Shown here in pieces: positions 14,273 to 22,246 of a stretch of DNA of 53,919 nucleotides. Within the stretch, counting starts at the first letter, position 1, and each line of letters begins with the position of its first letter. Below the pieces are notes generated by a model that was given only the letters and a program-made list of their open reading frames with translations, did no database searches and had not been told where the DNA came from. The stretch is from DSUN01 sp035527715. Lineage in GTDB: Bacteria; Planctomycetota; PUPC01; DSUN01. Location of the stretch: positions 1 through 53,919 of the forward strand of contig DATKZY010000260.1 of the NCBI GenBank assembly GCA_035527715.1. Direction: 5' to 3'. Both the position numbers and the translations under genes were made by a program.

Positions 14273-14509
14273 TCAGGCGAGCGCGAACACGTCCAGCGGG
14301 ACGGTACGGACCGGTTGGCCAGCGCCGTGGACGAGTTGGCGGATCCGCTCCGTCGTCTCCCGCGAAAAGGTCGGCTCCCCGCAGCGGGTGCAGACGTCCG
14401 CCGGGATGCGCTCCACCAGCACCCGGCGGTCCTCAAGCGTCAAGACCTCGCTGACGAACTCGCGCTTCGCGGCCTCCCCGCCGCACACGTGGCACTTGAA
14501 ACTCGGCAT
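14273..14509 (-). CDS. Orphan YgiT-type zinc-finger (MqsA N-terminal-like) protein
   Basis: The 78-residue protein has CHVCGG near residue 6 and CTRCGE near 40, a four-cysteine zinc site of the YgiT type, and ends with a long helix (ETTERIRQLVHGAGQPVRTV). It corresponds to the N-terminal metal-binding half of MqsA-like antitoxins. Such proteins usually follow a DUF4258-type toxin gene, but the sequence between 14510 and 14611 encodes none, so the toxin partner is missing or was never here. GGAGGTGGG sits just before the ATG. A U-tailed terminator follows. Confidence 0.75.
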   Translation of the reverse strand: MPSFKCHVCGGEAAKREFVSEVLTLEDRRVLVERIPADVCTRCGEPTFSRETTERIRQLVHGAGQPVRTVPLDVFALA

Positions 14510-14611
14510 CCCACCTCCACAGATTCACGCTGATGAACGCTGAAAGGGCAAGCGACCTCGGCTCGTACCGATCGCAAATGGACAGTCGTTTGTCGGTTTC
14601 CTGTCGCAGGC

Positions 14612-17140
14612 TCAGGGTTCGTCAGGCGCCTGAAGCAGTTCATTGAGCTTCCGTTCCCACTCGTCTTCGGCAAGGACTTCGAAGCGCAGCACCTTGTCCT
14701 TCATGCCGGGCGCGAATTTGTTCCAATCCTTCCTCTTGGCTTCCTTGTTGCAGAGGTCCAACACCTTCTTCTTGTAGCGGGTGTCTTCGTAGTCTGCCAG
14801 GTGCCTGCCTTTCGTCTCGAGGACGTAGACGCACTGATAGTCCTTCTGACCCGGCGCCTCTGAGGTCGTGAAGATAAAGTCAGGGTAGATCCTGCTCCTT
14901 CGCCAGCCCTGGATGTGGTAATCGTGCCGCACCCGGTTGCGATACCAGAAGAACATGCGCTCCTGGCCCTCCAGGTACCAGGCCACGGCCTTCTCCAGGT
15001 CAGTGTCGAACTGGCCCTCAGGTACGTGTTCGAAGAGGCTCAACTGGAGTTGGCGACCGTCCTTAAGCGTCAACTTCTTCTCGGACTTCCTGATCGGGAG
15101 CGTGGGGGGAAACGAGAAGTCGTTGCCGATGACCAAGAACCGCAACTGGTTGGCATCGAGCAACTGTGCGAAAACTCGCTCGGCAAGGCGGTCCGCCTCC
15201 GCCTCAAGCCGCTTCCGTGCTTCGCCGATGATGAAGACGAAGTTGTTGGCCACCCGACGCTCGCCGCACTTGTGCGTGAGACGCCTCAACGTGGCCTCGG
15301 CGAACTCGTGAGCCTGCCAAGGGTTTGGCACGATGTCAAAGAGCTGCCGGGCCATGAAGACCGGATCGACTCGGATTCCGGCCTCTGGCAGCGCTTTGAC
15401 TTCTTTCTGCTTGATCACCTCCTTCTCGTCGTCGGACTGGGTCACAACGGTTTCGATGTCCTTGTCATCCACCATTGAGAGCGTCAACGAGAACAGCGGT
15501 GACAGGTCTACTTCACTCCACTGGATTCTTGCCAGGATGTCCATCTCATAGTTCACGGGCCGCCACGAGCGGTCGTCGCGCACCTCGAAGAGCGGTAGCA
15601 CGGTGCGGCGGGCCGCCTCCTGGAACCGCTCCCGGATGCCGATTTGCTCGACGTCCTCCTCGCCGCCAGCACCCTCCTCATCTTCGACGATCTGCCCCTT
15701 GAGATCGCCCAGGCCCTCCTTCTGGAAACCCGCGCGGATAGCGTCAAGCAGAACCCCGGCTTTCTGCTGGAAGCAGAACACATAGCTCTCGTCGAGTTCC
15801 TTCACCTTGGTCTTGCGCGCGAACGGCTGTCGCAGGATGCGCCCGACAAGCTGGGTGAGCGCATTCTTCGAGCCCGGATTCGTGAGAATCGCCAGCACGT
15901 AGGCGAACGCACAATCCCATCCCTCCTGAAGGGCCTGCTTGGTGATGATATAGCGGATGCGGCAGTCGCGGGTCATTAGGCCGCCTGTGTCGTCAAATGC
16001 CTTCAACTCGTCCTTCTCAGCCGTCTTGACCGCGATCTCGTCGGACGGAATGCCCAGGGTCTTGACCAGGTGGTCGCGCACTTGCTCGGAGTGGATGAAC
16101 TTCCCGCCGCGCTGGTCCTTACCCGTGCGCTCGACCTGGATGAGGCAGATCGGGCGAATATATGCGCCGGAGCTTGCCTCATAGTCGTGGGCTTTGGCCC
16201 GGAGGACTTCGAGCTTGTTATGCGCGGCAAGAAGCGTGTCCTTCCAGTCCATGCTCGCGCGGTTCGTCACGTGGAGATCGAGCTTGATCATGTCCTCACG
16301 GTTGAGCGCGGCGCCGGAGATCTCGACCAGCACGTTGCTGCCCTTCGTGGGCGTGGCCGATAGCTCGATGATCATGCACGGGTTGAAGCCCCGAAGGGTG
16401 CCCTGCGCGCCCTCGCTGTACGCCTTGTGCCCCTCGTCGAGGATGATCAGCGGCGAGAGAGTACGAAGGGTGTTCCCGAGCGAGGTCTTGACCTGCCGGC
16501 CCCAGAAGCCGCCCGCGGCCTCAAACGTGTCGAGGTTAGGGACGCGCTTCAAGAGAGCCTTCTGCCCCTCAATGTCGTCTTCGGCGGGAAAGAAGTCCTG
16601 AAAGCCCCCGCTGTCCTTGAACACCCGCAGCGTCTCTTTCGTCTTGCGGTTCGCCGAGGGCAGCATGAGCATGAGAACCACCAGGTTCTCCACGACATCC
16701 TGCCGCGAGAAGCGGTCCATCTTCTCCAGGATCACGGTGCGGCCGCCGCTCGCCAGGTCCAGGTGCTGCCGGTACGGGTGATCGCGGTCCCGAAGGCTCT
16801 GAATCGTCTGCCGGTAGATCTGCGTCGTGGGCACAATCCAGAGGACCAGCCCCGTGCGCTTCCTGCGGTAGTGGGTGTTCGTCAGGTCAATCACCTTCAC
16901 CGCCAGGAACGTTTTCCCGCCCCCCGTGGGGATTTTCAGGCAGTAGTTGGGCAGTGGCTCGCGGATGCCGTTCTTGCGCGAGCGATAGGGCCGGCGGACC
17001 TCTGCCTTCTCCCATGCTTTCCCGGGGAAGTCAATCTCTAACTCGGGCACGCTCTCCGCCTTCGCGCGCCAGTCTGCAAGAAGCTCCAGGTAGCGCTTCA
17101 CCGTTGCGAGCGTCGTCTGCTGGTAGTCCTTGGGTTCCAT
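14612..17140 (-). CDS. Type III restriction enzyme, Res subunit
   Basis: The 842-residue protein is an SF2 helicase-nuclease: Walker A IPTGGGKTF (70-78), DEGH box (235-238), SATP motif III (261-264), a GRILRQP motif VI, and a C-terminal PD-(D/E)xK nuclease with PD near 753-754 and ETK near 775-777. It cleaves DNA after ATP-driven movement when complexed with Mod. The length is slightly shorter than typical Res proteins (850-1000). Mod is encoded upstream on the same strand, 263 nt away, separated by palindromes. Key motifs are intact, so it could be functional. The ribosome site (GGGTG) is weak. Confidence 0.9.
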   Translation of the reverse strand: MEPKDYQQTTLATVKRYLELLADWRAKAESVPELEIDFPGKAWEKAEVRRPYRSRKNGIREPLPNYCLKIPTGGGKTFLAVKVIDLTNTHYRRKRTGLVLWIVPTTQIYRQTIQSLRDRDHPYRQHLDLASGGRTVILEKMDRFSRQDVVENLVVLMLMLPSANRKTKETLRVFKDSGGFQDFFPAEDDIEGQKALLKRVPNLDTFEAAGGFWGRQVKTSLGNTLRTLSPLIILDEGHKAYSEGAQGTLRGFNPCMIIELSATPTKGSNVLVEISGAALNREDMIKLDLHVTNRASMDWKDTLLAAHNKLEVLRAKAHDYEASSGAYIRPICLIQVERTGKDQRGGKFIHSEQVRDHLVKTLGIPSDEIAVKTAEKDELKAFDDTGGLMTRDCRIRYIITKQALQEGWDCAFAYVLAILTNPGSKNALTQLVGRILRQPFARKTKVKELDESYVFCFQQKAGVLLDAIRAGFQKEGLGDLKGQIVEDEEGAGGEEDVEQIGIRERFQEAARRTVLPLFEVRDDRSWRPVNYEMDILARIQWSEVDLSPLFSLTLSMVDDKDIETVVTQSDDEKEVIKQKEVKALPEAGIRVDPVFMARQLFDIVPNPWQAHEFAEATLRRLTHKCGERRVANNFVFIIGEARKRLEAEADRLAERVFAQLLDANQLRFLVIGNDFSFPPTLPIRKSEKKLTLKDGRQLQLSLFEHVPEGQFDTDLEKAVAWYLEGQERMFFWYRNRVRHDYHIQGWRRSRIYPDFIFTTSEAPGQKDYQCVYVLETKGRHLADYEDTRYKKKVLDLCNKEAKRKDWNKFAPGMKDKVLRFEVLAEDEWERKLNELLQAPDEP

Positions 17141-17154
17141 CGCAATTCACCCAT

Positions 17155-17396
17155 GTGGCACAGCCGCCCTCGGCTGTGCGTCGCCCCCACCGAGCTTGTC
17201 TCGGTGGAGCGAAGGATTGGGCACTACGCCCGAAGCACCCCCACACCCCCCTCCCTTGCAGGGAGGGGGCAGGGGGAGGGTCGCACCTTGCTCCCACCCT
17301 CACCCTACCCTCTCCCTGCAAGGGAGAGGGGGCAGGGGCGGCTCACGCCTAGTTCTCAATCCCTTGCTCCACCGACGCGAGGTCGGTGGGGGCACG
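17155..17396. repeat. Palindrome-filled spacer between mod and res
   Basis: Successive palindromes: TGTGGCACAGCC...GGCTGTG at 17155-17179, CACCGAG/CTCGGTG near 17189-17207, and CCCTCCCTTGCAGGGAGGGG near 17252-17271. They are followed by its relative CCCTCTCCCTGCAAGGGAGA near 17310-17329 and CACCGAC/GTCGGTG near 17370-17388. No coding capacity is seen. Confidence 0.7.
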
Positions 17397-17403
17397 AACC
17401 CCG

Positions 17404-19011
17404 TCACCGCACCAGGCCGTAGATCTCGTACGGCAGTTGCGCGTAGTCAATCCAATACTTGTCCAGATGGTCTTGGTCCAGATACTTTGTCGGGGCGAAC
17501 ACCAGCCGGCGCTTCCCCTTGTGTGGCCCAAGGGCCTTGGCCCAGTCGAGCGTCAGCGCCAGGTTCTTCAGCTTCTCCACGTCTGGCACGTAGAGCAGGT
17601 AGACCCGGTAGGTCTTACTCTCCCCGATGAAGCCCCGTGCCTCATCCACCTTCCCCTCATCAAACTCCTCCCCCGTCGCCGTGTAGAACACGTACCGCGC
17701 CAGCTCCCCGTACGACGGCAGATGCTTCCCCGACAGCAGGCCCTCCAGCGTGATCGCCCGACCCAAGTCGAAGTAGCTGAAAGTGCCGCCAACACCCTCC
17801 TGTATCCGCGAGTCCTTTGCGGAAGGAACACCTTGGATGACACGTCGCACCCGTTCAGCGGTAAGCCGATCTGCGTAATCCTCACACTCGACCAGCAGGA
17901 AGCGGCGGTTGCCACCATCCTCGTCGTTCAGCGCAAGAACCGCGTGGGCTGTTGTCCCGGATCCCGCGAAGGAATCCAGAACGATGTCGCCTGAATCGGG
18001 CCCCGTGACTTGGTTGACCAAGAGGCGGATGTACTGGCTGGGCTTTGGGAAATCCATCATCTCCTTTCCTTCGAAGAGTTCCGTCAGTTCCACCGTGGCG
18101 TCGGCATTGAATGCGGTCTTGAGAATGGAACTCAGGCCGGTGAAGTGGTCCTTTAGGTCCGAGAGGTACCGCCTGTACCTGGGTCTCCCTGTCGGGGAAC
18201 TCGGCCACATGATCCTGCGATCTTCAATGAGCTTCGCCATCCTCTTCTTGGCGTACCGCCATCCTGTGGGCGGGCATTCATAGACGAGCCCAGTCTGCGG
18301 ATCTTCGAGGTCGTAGTGGAGGTTAGGCCGCTGTTCCCTTGTTGCCAGCCCCACGAGATTATCACTTGCCCACGGACCCTGCGAGTCGTTGTCTGGGTTC
18401 TTGTATTTCTGTAAGTCGATGGGCTGTCCCCGCAGGCTCGCGCCCTCGGTCCTGCCGTAAACCAGGCAGTACTCGTGGTCCACGGACACGCGGCTCTTTG
18501 TACGGCTATCGGGGTTCTTCCTCCTCTTCCAGATAAGGCTACAGATGAAGAGGTCCTCCCCGAACACGTCATCAAGAAGTTCGCGCAAGCGATGGACCTC
18601 ATCATCGCCGATCGAAACCATGATCACCCCGTCATCGCGGAGGAGTTCCCGAATGAGCTTGAGGCGTGGCATCATCATGCAGAGCCACTTGTCGTGGCGG
18701 GTGAGGTCGTCGCGGTCCACGACCTTGCCGAGCCAGTCGAGCATCATGGGGCTGTTGACGTTGTCGTTGTAGGCCCAGCCCTCGTTGCCGGTGTTGTAGG
18801 GCGGGTCCATGTAGATGCACTTGACCTTGCCGGCGTACATGGGCAGGAGGGCCTTGAGGGCGAGCAGGTTGTCGCCGTGGAGGATCAGGTTGTCCTGAAG
18901 GCTCACCTTGTCCGTGAGGCTCTTGTCCGGCCGGGGGATCAGCTCGTGGTAGGGCACGACGAGGTGGTGGTTCTGGACGAAGCTCTTGCCCTTGAACTGA
19001 AGTTGCGCCAT
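17404..19011 (-). CDS. Type III DNA methyltransferase, Mod subunit
   Basis: The 535-residue protein is a beta-class amino-methyltransferase: DPPYNTG (69-75, motif IV) comes first and FAGSGTT (348-354, motif I, AdoMet binding) later. That order is typical of type III Mod enzymes, which methylate adenine N6 on one strand and carry the target-recognition domain between the motifs (about 160-330). It pairs with the Res subunit downstream. ATG 19011 begins MAQLQFKGKSFVQNHHLVVP, as common in this family. A promoter lies at 19068-19096. No phase-variation repeat is visible in the coding part. Confidence 0.9.
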   Translation of the reverse strand: MAQLQFKGKSFVQNHHLVVPYHELIPRPDKSLTDKVSLQDNLILHGDNLLALKALLPMYAGKVKCIYMDPPYNTGNEGWAYNDNVNSPMMLDWLGKVVDRDDLTRHDKWLCMMMPRLKLIRELLRDDGVIMVSIGDDEVHRLRELLDDVFGEDLFICSLIWKRRKNPDSRTKSRVSVDHEYCLVYGRTEGASLRGQPIDLQKYKNPDNDSQGPWASDNLVGLATREQRPNLHYDLEDPQTGLVYECPPTGWRYAKKRMAKLIEDRRIMWPSSPTGRPRYRRYLSDLKDHFTGLSSILKTAFNADATVELTELFEGKEMMDFPKPSQYIRLLVNQVTGPDSGDIVLDSFAGSGTTAHAVLALNDEDGGNRRFLLVECEDYADRLTAERVRRVIQGVPSAKDSRIQEGVGGTFSYFDLGRAITLEGLLSGKHLPSYGELARYVFYTATGEEFDEGKVDEARGFIGESKTYRVYLLYVPDVEKLKNLALTLDWAKALGPHKGKRRLVFAPTKYLDQDHLDKYWIDYAQLPYEIYGLVR

Positions 19012-19067
19012 GGCTCACTCTCTGGCGAAGGCCGGAACGTTGCCCGCACACTTCCCGCTATGCCAGT

Positions 19068-19096
19068 ATGCTACCCGCCAGGTGAAGGGGTGTCAA
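19068..19096 (-). promoter_or_regulatory. Promoter of mod
   Basis: On the minus strand TTGACA (19096-19091) and TAGCAT (19073-19068) are 17 nt apart, about 57 nt before the mod start. Confidence 0.5.
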
Positions 19097-19168
19097 GACA
19101 TTTCCGAGAGCCACGAGTCGACAGTGGCTCGGAGTTGGCCCAGGCCGTCTCTGCGACCACTGTACACG

Positions 19169-19290
19169 GGCGGCGATTCTCGTCAAGCCCCGGCATTCGT
19201 GCGCATTCGTGTCCATTCGTGGCTATTGCGCCTTGGCGGCGATTCTCGTCAAGCCCCAGCATCCGCGTCCATCCGCGTTCATCCGCGGTT
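19169..19290 (+). repeat. Direct repeat with short-period tails
   Basis: A 28-nt unit (GGCGGCGATTCTCG then TCAAGCCCC-GCAT) occurs at 19169-19196 and 19235-19262 with one difference. Each is followed by short-period text, CATTCGTGTCCATTCGTGG or CATCCGCGTTCATCCGCGG. The 378-nt gap 19012-19389 holds only this and two promoters. Confidence 0.6.
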
Positions 19291-19315
19291 GCCTTCACCC
19301 GGCAGGCGACGCGCC

Positions 19316-19344
19316 TTGACAGACCGAGGGGCGAGGGCTAGGAT
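19316..19344 (+). promoter_or_regulatory. Promoter of the PhoU-like gene and pit
   Basis: TTGACA at 19316-19321 and TAGGAT at 19339-19344 are 17 nt apart, about 45 nt before the ATG at 19390. Confidence 0.55.
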
Positions 19345-19389
19345 GAGCACTCGGTTGGTCCGCGTTCCTCTGCCTGGAGGAGTGTGCCG

Positions 19390-20049
19390 ATGCGTTTGCT
19401 GAGGATCTCGGTGTTCGGGAAGACGAGGGCACTCGAGGCCCATATGGACCAGTATCTCGACCTGGTGTCGCAGGCCGGGATGATGTTCGAGGACGGGTTG
19501 TCGGCCTACCTGGCGAGCGGGGCCGACGAGCAGTTGCGCGAGAAGGCCGAGCAGATCAGCGAGCTGAAGTCGAAGGCGGGCGACCTCCGCCGCGACGCCG
19601 AGCAGTCGCTCTACAGCGAGATGCTGCTGCCCGATTCGCGCGGCGACGTGCTGAGCCTGCTCGATGAGCTGGGGACGCTGCTGGACATCATGAAGCGTCA
19701 GCTCGTGGACACGACGATCGAGCAGCCGGCCGTCCCGGAGGCGGTCCGGGAGGACTTCCAGCGCCTGGTCGCCGCGGTGGCCAAGAGCGTGGAGTTCACG
19801 GCACAGGCATCGCGGGCGTTCTTCCGCAACTTCCTGGCCGTGCGGGACCACATTCACAAGATCGGCTACTACGAGTCGGAGGCCGACGGGGTGGCGCTGC
19901 GGCTGAAGCGGGCGGTGTTCGCCTCGGACCTGCCGCTGGCGCAGAAGGCGCACGTGGTGGCCATGGTGAAGGCGGTGGACCAGCTCGCCGACGAGGCGAA
20001 GGACGTGGGGGAGCGGCTGTCGATCTACGCGATCAAGCGGACGCTGTAG
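19390..20049 (+). CDS. DUF47 PhoU-like phosphate transport regulator
   Basis: The 219-residue, fully helical protein starts MRLLRISVFGKTRALEAHMD and ends with VVAMVKAVDQLADEAKDVGE, as in the DUF47 (TIGR00153) family. These PhoU-like cytoplasmic proteins with metal-binding Glu/Asp-rich helices are nearly always encoded before a Pit transporter and are thought to modulate phosphate uptake. Here the pit gene follows after 167 nt, separated by a GGAT-type hairpin. ATG 19390 has GGAGGAG eight bases upstream. Confidence 0.85.
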   Translation: MRLLRISVFGKTRALEAHMDQYLDLVSQAGMMFEDGLSAYLASGADEQLREKAEQISELKSKAGDLRRDAEQSLYSEMLLPDSRGDVLSLLDELGTLLDIMKRQLVDTTIEQPAVPEAVREDFQRLVAAVAKSVEFTAQASRAFFRNFLAVRDHIHKIGYYESEADGVALRLKRAVFASDLPLAQKAHVVAMVKAVDQLADEAKDVGERLSIYAIKRTL

Positions 20050-20085
20050 AGCGTTCCGCGACGATCTGCGTGGGTGCCCGTGGGG

Positions 20086-20155
20086 GATGAATGGATGGCT
20101 GGATGGGTGGATGGGTGTCAGGCAATCATCCAGTCATCCACCCATCCAATCATCC
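20086..20155. repeat. GGAT-rich hairpin between DUF47 gene and pit
   Basis: GATGAATGGATGGCTGGATG on the left faces CATCCACCCATCCAATCATC on the right, around a short GTCAGGCAA-type loop. The arms are short-period GGATG(G) text. It resembles in style the repeat at 45728-45812. Confidence 0.6.
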
Positions 20156-20216
20156 TCGTTCACTCCAACGGAGGGCAGCGTTGAGGCTCTCGACGCGTTT
20201 CAGGGGCTAGAGCGGC

Positions 20217-21713
20217 ATGGACGTGACGACGCTGATCTTCCTGTCGAGCGGCCTGTTCCTGGGCTGGTCGCTGGGCTCGAACGACGCGGCGAACGTGTTC
20301 GGCACGGCCGTGGGGAGCCGGATGGTGCGGTTCGTCACGGCGGCGATCCTGTGCAGCGTGTTCGTGATCCTGGGCGCCGTGGTGAGCGGCGCGGGGGCGG
20401 CGCATGGGCTGGGGCAGTTGGGCGCGGTGAACGCGTTGCCGGGGTCGTTCGTGGTCGCGTGCGCCGCGGGCCTGACGGTGTACGGGATGACGAAGGCGAG
20501 CCTGCCGGTGTCGGCCACGCAGGCGATCGTGGGGGCGATCATCGGGTGGAACGTCTTCAGCGGCTCGCGGACCGATATGGGCGCGCTCACGAAGATCGTG
20601 GGCACGTGGGTGGCCTGCCCGATCCTGGGCGCCGTGTTCAGCGCCGTGCTCTACACCGTGGTCGTGCGGGTGATTTACCGGTCGAAGCTGCACCTGCTGC
20701 GGCTCGACGCCTACACGCGTGCGGGCCTCATCGTGGCGGGCATCCTGGGGGCCTACAGCCTGGGGGCCAACAACATCGCCAACGTGATGGGCGTGTTCGT
20801 GTCGTCGTCGCCCTTCACCGAGTTCCGGCTGGCGGGGCTGGTGCGGGTCACGTCGGTGCAGCAGCTCTTTCTGCTGGGCGGCGTGGCGATCGCGGTGGGG
20901 GTGTTCACCTACTCGAAGCGGGTGATGATGACGGTGGGCACGAGCCTGATGCCGCTGAACCCTGTGGCGGCGTTCGTGGTGGTCGTGTCGCACTCGCTCG
21001 TCCTGCTGATCTTCTCGTCGCAGGGGCTGGCGAGCTTCCTGGTGAGCCTGGGGCTGCCGCCGATCCCGCTGATCCCCGTGTCGAGCTCGCAGGCGGTGAT
21101 CGGCGCCGTGATCGGGATCGGGCTGCTGCACGGCGTGAAGGGGGCGCGCCAGATTCGCTGGGGCGTGCTGCTCAAGATCGCCTCGGCCTGGGTCACCACG
21201 CCCATCCTCGCCGCCGTCATGAGCCTGGCCCTGCTGTTCGTGGTCCAGAACGTGTTCAACCAGCGCGTCTACCAGCAGGTGCATCACGAGCTTTCGGAGG
21301 ACGTGCTGGCCCGGCTCGCCCGAGCGGGCCTGCCGGTCGAGAAGCTCGCGGTGCTGAAGGACGCGAACATCGCGGGGGCCATCGCCTTCCGGAACGCCCT
21401 GCGCGAGCAGGCCGCGCTCAGCCCCGAGCAGGAGGAGTTGGCCATCTCGTCGGCGGAGGTCTGTGAGCTCCGTGTCACGGCAGAAGCGGCGGCTGCACTG
21501 GACGACGAGCTGCTCACGGCCGAGCAGCGCAAGGCCGTTGCGGCGCTGGCGGGCCTGAGCTTCCGCCACAAGTGGCAGCTCCTCGATGCCCTCACGGCGC
21601 GAAGCGATAGCTGGAAGAAGAGGCCGGGGACCGCGGTCAACAGGCCCTTCAACAAGAGGCTCGACGAGCAGCTCGACGCCCTGTACCGAACCTGCCGCGC
21701 GCCCGAGGAGTAG
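20217..21713 (+). CDS. pit: Inorganic phosphate transporter, Pit family
   Basis: The 498-residue inner-membrane protein contains both PiT signature motifs, GSNDAANVFGT near residue 20 and GANNIANVMGVF near 182, within about ten hydrophobic helices. It takes up phosphate (as metal-phosphate) with a cation gradient. From about residue 355 there is a hydrophilic extension of some 140 residues (NQRVYQQVHHELSEDVLARL onward), helical and Ala/Glu-rich, beyond the last membrane helix. That is longer than in basic Pit proteins and may contact the PhoU-like partner. An ATG start is used and the ribosome site is weak. Transcription is probably shared with the DUF47 gene. Confidence 0.88.
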   Translation: MDVTTLIFLSSGLFLGWSLGSNDAANVFGTAVGSRMVRFVTAAILCSVFVILGAVVSGAGAAHGLGQLGAVNALPGSFVVACAAGLTVYGMTKASLPVSATQAIVGAIIGWNVFSGSRTDMGALTKIVGTWVACPILGAVFSAVLYTVVVRVIYRSKLHLLRLDAYTRAGLIVAGILGAYSLGANNIANVMGVFVSSSPFTEFRLAGLVRVTSVQQLFLLGGVAIAVGVFTYSKRVMMTVGTSLMPLNPVAAFVVVVSHSLVLLIFSSQGLASFLVSLGLPPIPLIPVSSSQAVIGAVIGIGLLHGVKGARQIRWGVLLKIASAWVTTPILAAVMSLALLFVVQNVFNQRVYQQVHHELSEDVLARLARAGLPVEKLAVLKDANIAGAIAFRNALREQAALSPEQEELAISSAEVCELRVTAEAAAALDDELLTAEQRKAVAALAGLSFRHKWQLLDALTARSDSWKKRPGTAVNRPFNKRLDEQLDALYRTCRAPEE

Positions 21714-21722
21714 CGCGGCGGG

Positions 21723-22157
21723 CGCGAGCCGGAATTGCAGGTAGGACGGTTTTCTCTGGAGCCTGAAAGGCTCGCATGGGATAGCCCAGAGCCTGCCGTG
21801 AGCGAAGCCGAAGGGGCAACGCGGTGATCTTTGCCCACATCCTTGAGGAGGAGCGCTCCCAGCCCCGTTAGGGGCGTCAGAGGGTAGCCCACGGCGTAAG
21901 CCGTGGGTTCAGGTGGCCACAAGGCCCGCAGCCCCGTGGGGGCGGCAGAAACCCTGGTCGCGGGCGTTCTGCCGCCCCTACGGGGCTTGCCCGTGGGGGA
22001 CCCTGCGTTCCCACGGCTTACGCCGTGGGCTACCCTCTGCCGCCCGCCCTCGGCGGGCTACGGAGCCCGAGATGTGGGCAAAGATGAGGGCAACGCCCTG
22101 GGCTGTCCTATCACGCCCCGCTGGGGCTACGAAAGCTACCTGCAATCCCGGCTCGCA
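21723..22157. repeat. Four-layer nested inverted-repeat element
   Basis: Four concentric arm pairs are visible. GCGAGCCGGAATTGCAGGTAG (about 21724-21744) faces 22136-22156. A GATCTTTGCCCACATC arm near 21827 faces about 22070-22085. A 28-nt arm at 21880-21907 (GTAGCCCACGGCGTAAGCC core) faces 22011-22038. AGCCCCGTGGGGGCGGCAGA at 21931 faces 21967-21987. The whole 533-nt gap between pit and the kinase gene is this element plus a promoter. Confidence 0.75.
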
Positions 22158-22175
22158 CCCAGCGGGCCAGCCCCC

Positions 22176-22204
22176 TTGCAGCATTCGCGGGCTCCGCGTA
22201 TCAT
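22176..22204 (+). promoter_or_regulatory. Promoter of the WaaP-like kinase gene
   Basis: TTGCAG at 22176-22181 and TATCAT at 22199-22204 are 17 nt apart. The ATG at 22247 follows 43 nt after the -10 box. The promoter begins 19 nt past the end of the nested repeat. Confidence 0.55.
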
Positions 22205-22246
22205 ATCGGGGGCGGTCATCCACTCCTCCAGGCAGGCCTGCGACGC

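Noticed and set aside
17404..19011. Mod as a solitary type II methyltransferase
   Set aside because: The beta-class motif order, length and adjacent Res helicase-nuclease gene fit a type III system better.
21723..22157. Nested inverted repeat as an insertion sequence
   Set aside because: It is too short for a transposase and encodes no protein with a transposase motif on either strand.
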